64,000 nucleotides of DNA. Source: Arenicola marina. Taxonomy: Eukaryota > Annelida > Polychaeta > Arenicolidae. Under the pieces are notes generated by a model that ran no database searches, was not told the origin of the DNA, and worked only from the letters and a program-made list of their open reading frames with translations. Shown here one piece after another: positions 62,201 to 64,000 of the stretch. The first letter of the stretch is position 1. The number at the start of each line of letters is the position of its first letter. The stretch is taken from assembly GCA_964019135.1 (NCBI GenBank), contig OZ025265.1, positions 7,694,318 through 7,758,317 of the forward strand, read 5' to 3'. Both the position numbers and the translations under genes were made by a program.

Positions 62201-64000
62201 GCGTATGTGTCGGTAGGGTTTCGGTCTGAATGACACCCAAACGTATGTTAGCGAGTGTTCAGGTCTAAATTACCCCCAAAACGTATGTTTCGGTAGAGTT
62301 TCGGTCTGAAATACATCCAAAACGAATGTGTCGGTCTGAATTACACCCAAAGCGTATGTGTCGGTAGGGTTTCGGTCTGAATGACACCAAAACGTGTAGG
62401 AGCTAGTATTTAGGTCTAAATGACGCCCAAAACGTATGTTTCGGTTGAGTTTCGGTCTGAAGTACATCCAAAACGAATGTGTCGGTCGGAATTACACCCA
62501 AAGCGTATGTGTCGGTAGGGTTTCGGTCTGAATGACACCAAAACGTATATGAGCTAGTGTTTAGGTCTAAATTACGCCGAAAAGGTATGTTTCGGTAGAG
62601 TTTTGGCCTGAAATACATCCAACACGAATGTGTCGGTCTGATTTACACTAAAAAAGCGTATGTGTCGGTAGGGTTTCGGTCTGAATGACACCAAAACGTA
62701 TATGAGCTAGTGTTTAGGTCTAAATTACGCCGAAAAGGTATGTTTCGGCAGAGTTTCGGTTTGAAATACATCCAAAACGAATGTGTCGGTCTGAATTACA
62801 CCCAAAGCGTATGTGTCGGTAGGGTTTCGATCTGAATGACACCCAAACTTATGTTAGTTAGTGTTTAGGTCTAAATTACGCCCAAAACGTATGTTTCGGT
62901 AGAGTTTCGGTCTGAAATACATCCAAAACGAATGTGTCGGTCTGAATTACACCCAAAGCGTATGTGTCGGTAGGGTTTCGGTCTGAATGACACCAAAACG
63001 TATATGAGCTAGTGTTTAGGTCTAAATTACGCCCAAAACGTTTGTTTCGGTAGAGTTTCGGTCTGAAATATATCCAAAACGAATGTGTCGGTCTGAATTA
63101 CACTAAAAAAGCGTATGTGTCGGTAGGGTTTCGGTCTGAATGACACCCAAACGTATGTTAGCTAGTGTTTAGGTCTAAATTACGCCCAAAACGTATGTTT
63201 CGGTAGAGTTTCGGTCTGAAATACATCCGAAACGAATGTGTCGGTCTGAATTACACCCAAAGCGTATGTGTCGGTAGGGTTTCGGTCTGAATGACACCAA
63301 AACGTGTAGGAGCTAGTATTTAGGTCTAAATGACGCCCAAAACGTATGTTTCGGTTGAGTTTCGGTCTAAAGTACATCCAAAACGAATGTGTCGGTCTGA
63401 ATTACACCCAAAGCGTTTGTGTCGGTAGGGTTTCGGTCTGAATGACACCCAAACGTATGTTAGCTAGTGTTTAGGTCTAAATTACGCCCAAAACGTATGT
63501 TTCGGTAGAGTTTCGGCCTGAAATACATCCAACACGAATGTGTCGGTCTGATTTACACTAAAAAAGCGTATGTGTCGGTAGGGTTTCGGTCTGAATGACA
63601 CCAAAACGTATATGAGCTAGTGTTTAGGTCTAAATTACGCCGAAAAGGTATGTTTCGGCAGAGTTTCGGTCTGAAATACATCCAAATCGAATGTGTCGGT
63701 CTGAATTACACCCAAAGCGTATGTGTCGGTAGGGTTTCGGTCTGAATGACACCAAAACGTGTAGGAGCTAGTATTTAGGTCTAAATGACGCCCAAAACGT
63801 ATGTTTCGGTTGAGTTTCGGGCTGAAATACATCCAAAACGAATGTGTCGGTCTGAATTACACCCAAAGCGTATGTGTCGGTATGGTTTCGGTCTGAATGA
63901 CACCAAAGCGTGTAGGAGCTAGTATTTAGGTCTAAATGACGCCCAAAACGTATGTTTCGGTTGAGTTTCGGTCTGAAGTACATCCAAAACGAATGTGTCG
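56260..64000. repeat. Subfamily B block with 23-monomer higher-order repeat (3489 bp)
   Basis: Units at 58781, 58914, 59691, 60146 and 60279 recur at 62270, 62403, 63180, 63635 and 63768, all shifted 3489 bp. A 2126-bp shift links 56655/56788 to 58781/58914. A 455-bp three-monomer tandem lies at 57547 and 58002, marked by AATGTGGCGG. Positions about 56.08-56.7 recur at 61.7-62.3 kb, and 50.0-51.0 at 60.6-61.6 kb. The array runs off the window end. Confidence 0.8.

Larger units (their letters stand above)
41289..64000. repeat. Satellite DNA array, right arm
   Basis: About 150 further monomers continue the same orientation and phase. Positions 41.29-42.27 kb match 27.87-28.85 kb at a shift of 13421 bp, confirming that the two arms were continuous before the retroelement arrived. 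Positions 41.3-42.1 kb also match about 44.94-45.76 kb at 3637 bp, and 45.1-45.7 match 46.8-47.4 kb at 1671 bp. Positions 43.36-44.85 kb match 31.9-33.4 kb at about 11460 bp. Mostly subfamily B, with a short A-like patch at about 42.83-43.44 kb. No gene is seen. Confidence 0.96.

Noticed and set aside
105..63983. More than 100 minus-strand reading frames of 65-90 codons with near-identical products
   Set aside because: They recur once per satellite monomer and overlap each other. Their similarity follows from DNA repetition. The period of 151 is not a multiple of three, so each is closed after one pass, and no start context, signal or domain supports coding.
1..64000. Telomere-like motifs (TAGGGTTT, TTAGGT) once per monomer
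   Set aside because: They are single short matches fixed within the satellite unit, not tandem telomere repeats.
1..64000. CENP-B box or other known centromere protein site in the monomer
   Set aside because: No match to the CENP-B box core pattern was seen. A centromeric role is only a possibility from array size and unit length.

Overview
The window is eukaryotic and almost certainly animal. It is a satellite DNA array about 57 kb long, interrupted by one 7.2-kb LTR retrotransposon of the BEL/Pao superfamily. BEL/Pao elements are known only from metazoans, and this Gag-Pol (DUF1759, CCHC knuckles, DUF1758-type protease, RT, RNase H, integrase, DUF5641) is typical of them. Nothing in the sequence identifies the species. 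There is no host gene, rRNA, tRNA or prokaryotic feature.

Layout. Positions 1-34077 and 41289-64000 are head-to-tail copies of a 151-bp monomer, about 375 in all. Each monomer is built from four diverged subrepeats of about 30, 41, 39 and 41 bp. Two sequence subfamilies alternate in blocks. Type A has a strict 151-bp period and covers about 1-22.4 kb, with shorter patches at 25.0-26.4, 29.2-32.3, 42.8-43.4 and 51.3-56.3 kb. Type B includes 153-bp monomers carrying an A-run insertion and monomers with a GTGTAGGAGC variant, and fills most of the rest. Shared variants and one-base length differences show nested higher-order repeats with shifts of about 1208, 1812, 3170, 3321, 3489, 3637, 4089-4240, 4831, 5598 and 9839 bp.

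Retroelement. Positions 34078-41288 are flanked by a 5-bp target duplication (ACGTA). Its 372-bp terminal direct repeats read as identical, and it carries one uninterrupted gag-pol frame of 1986 codons plus stop. The corresponding empty site occurs twice in paralogous array copies (near 23.78 and 27.87 kb), and the length arithmetic is exact. The insertion is therefore recent and younger than the local array amplification.

The most unusual feature is the 5' leader. A 78-bp inverted repeat (34414-34491 / 34513-34590) sits between the 5' LTR and gag. One strand of it matches the sequence just upstream of the 3' LTR, but with an apparent 262-bp GT-AG intron removed. It ends where a transcript from the LTR promoter would be expected to start. 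This looks like a fold-back or template-switch product of reverse transcription of a spliced RNA. A second LTR model fits the family better at both ends (TGTT at 40680 to AACA at 41259, preceded by a polypurine tract) than the 372-bp repeat that was actually integrated.
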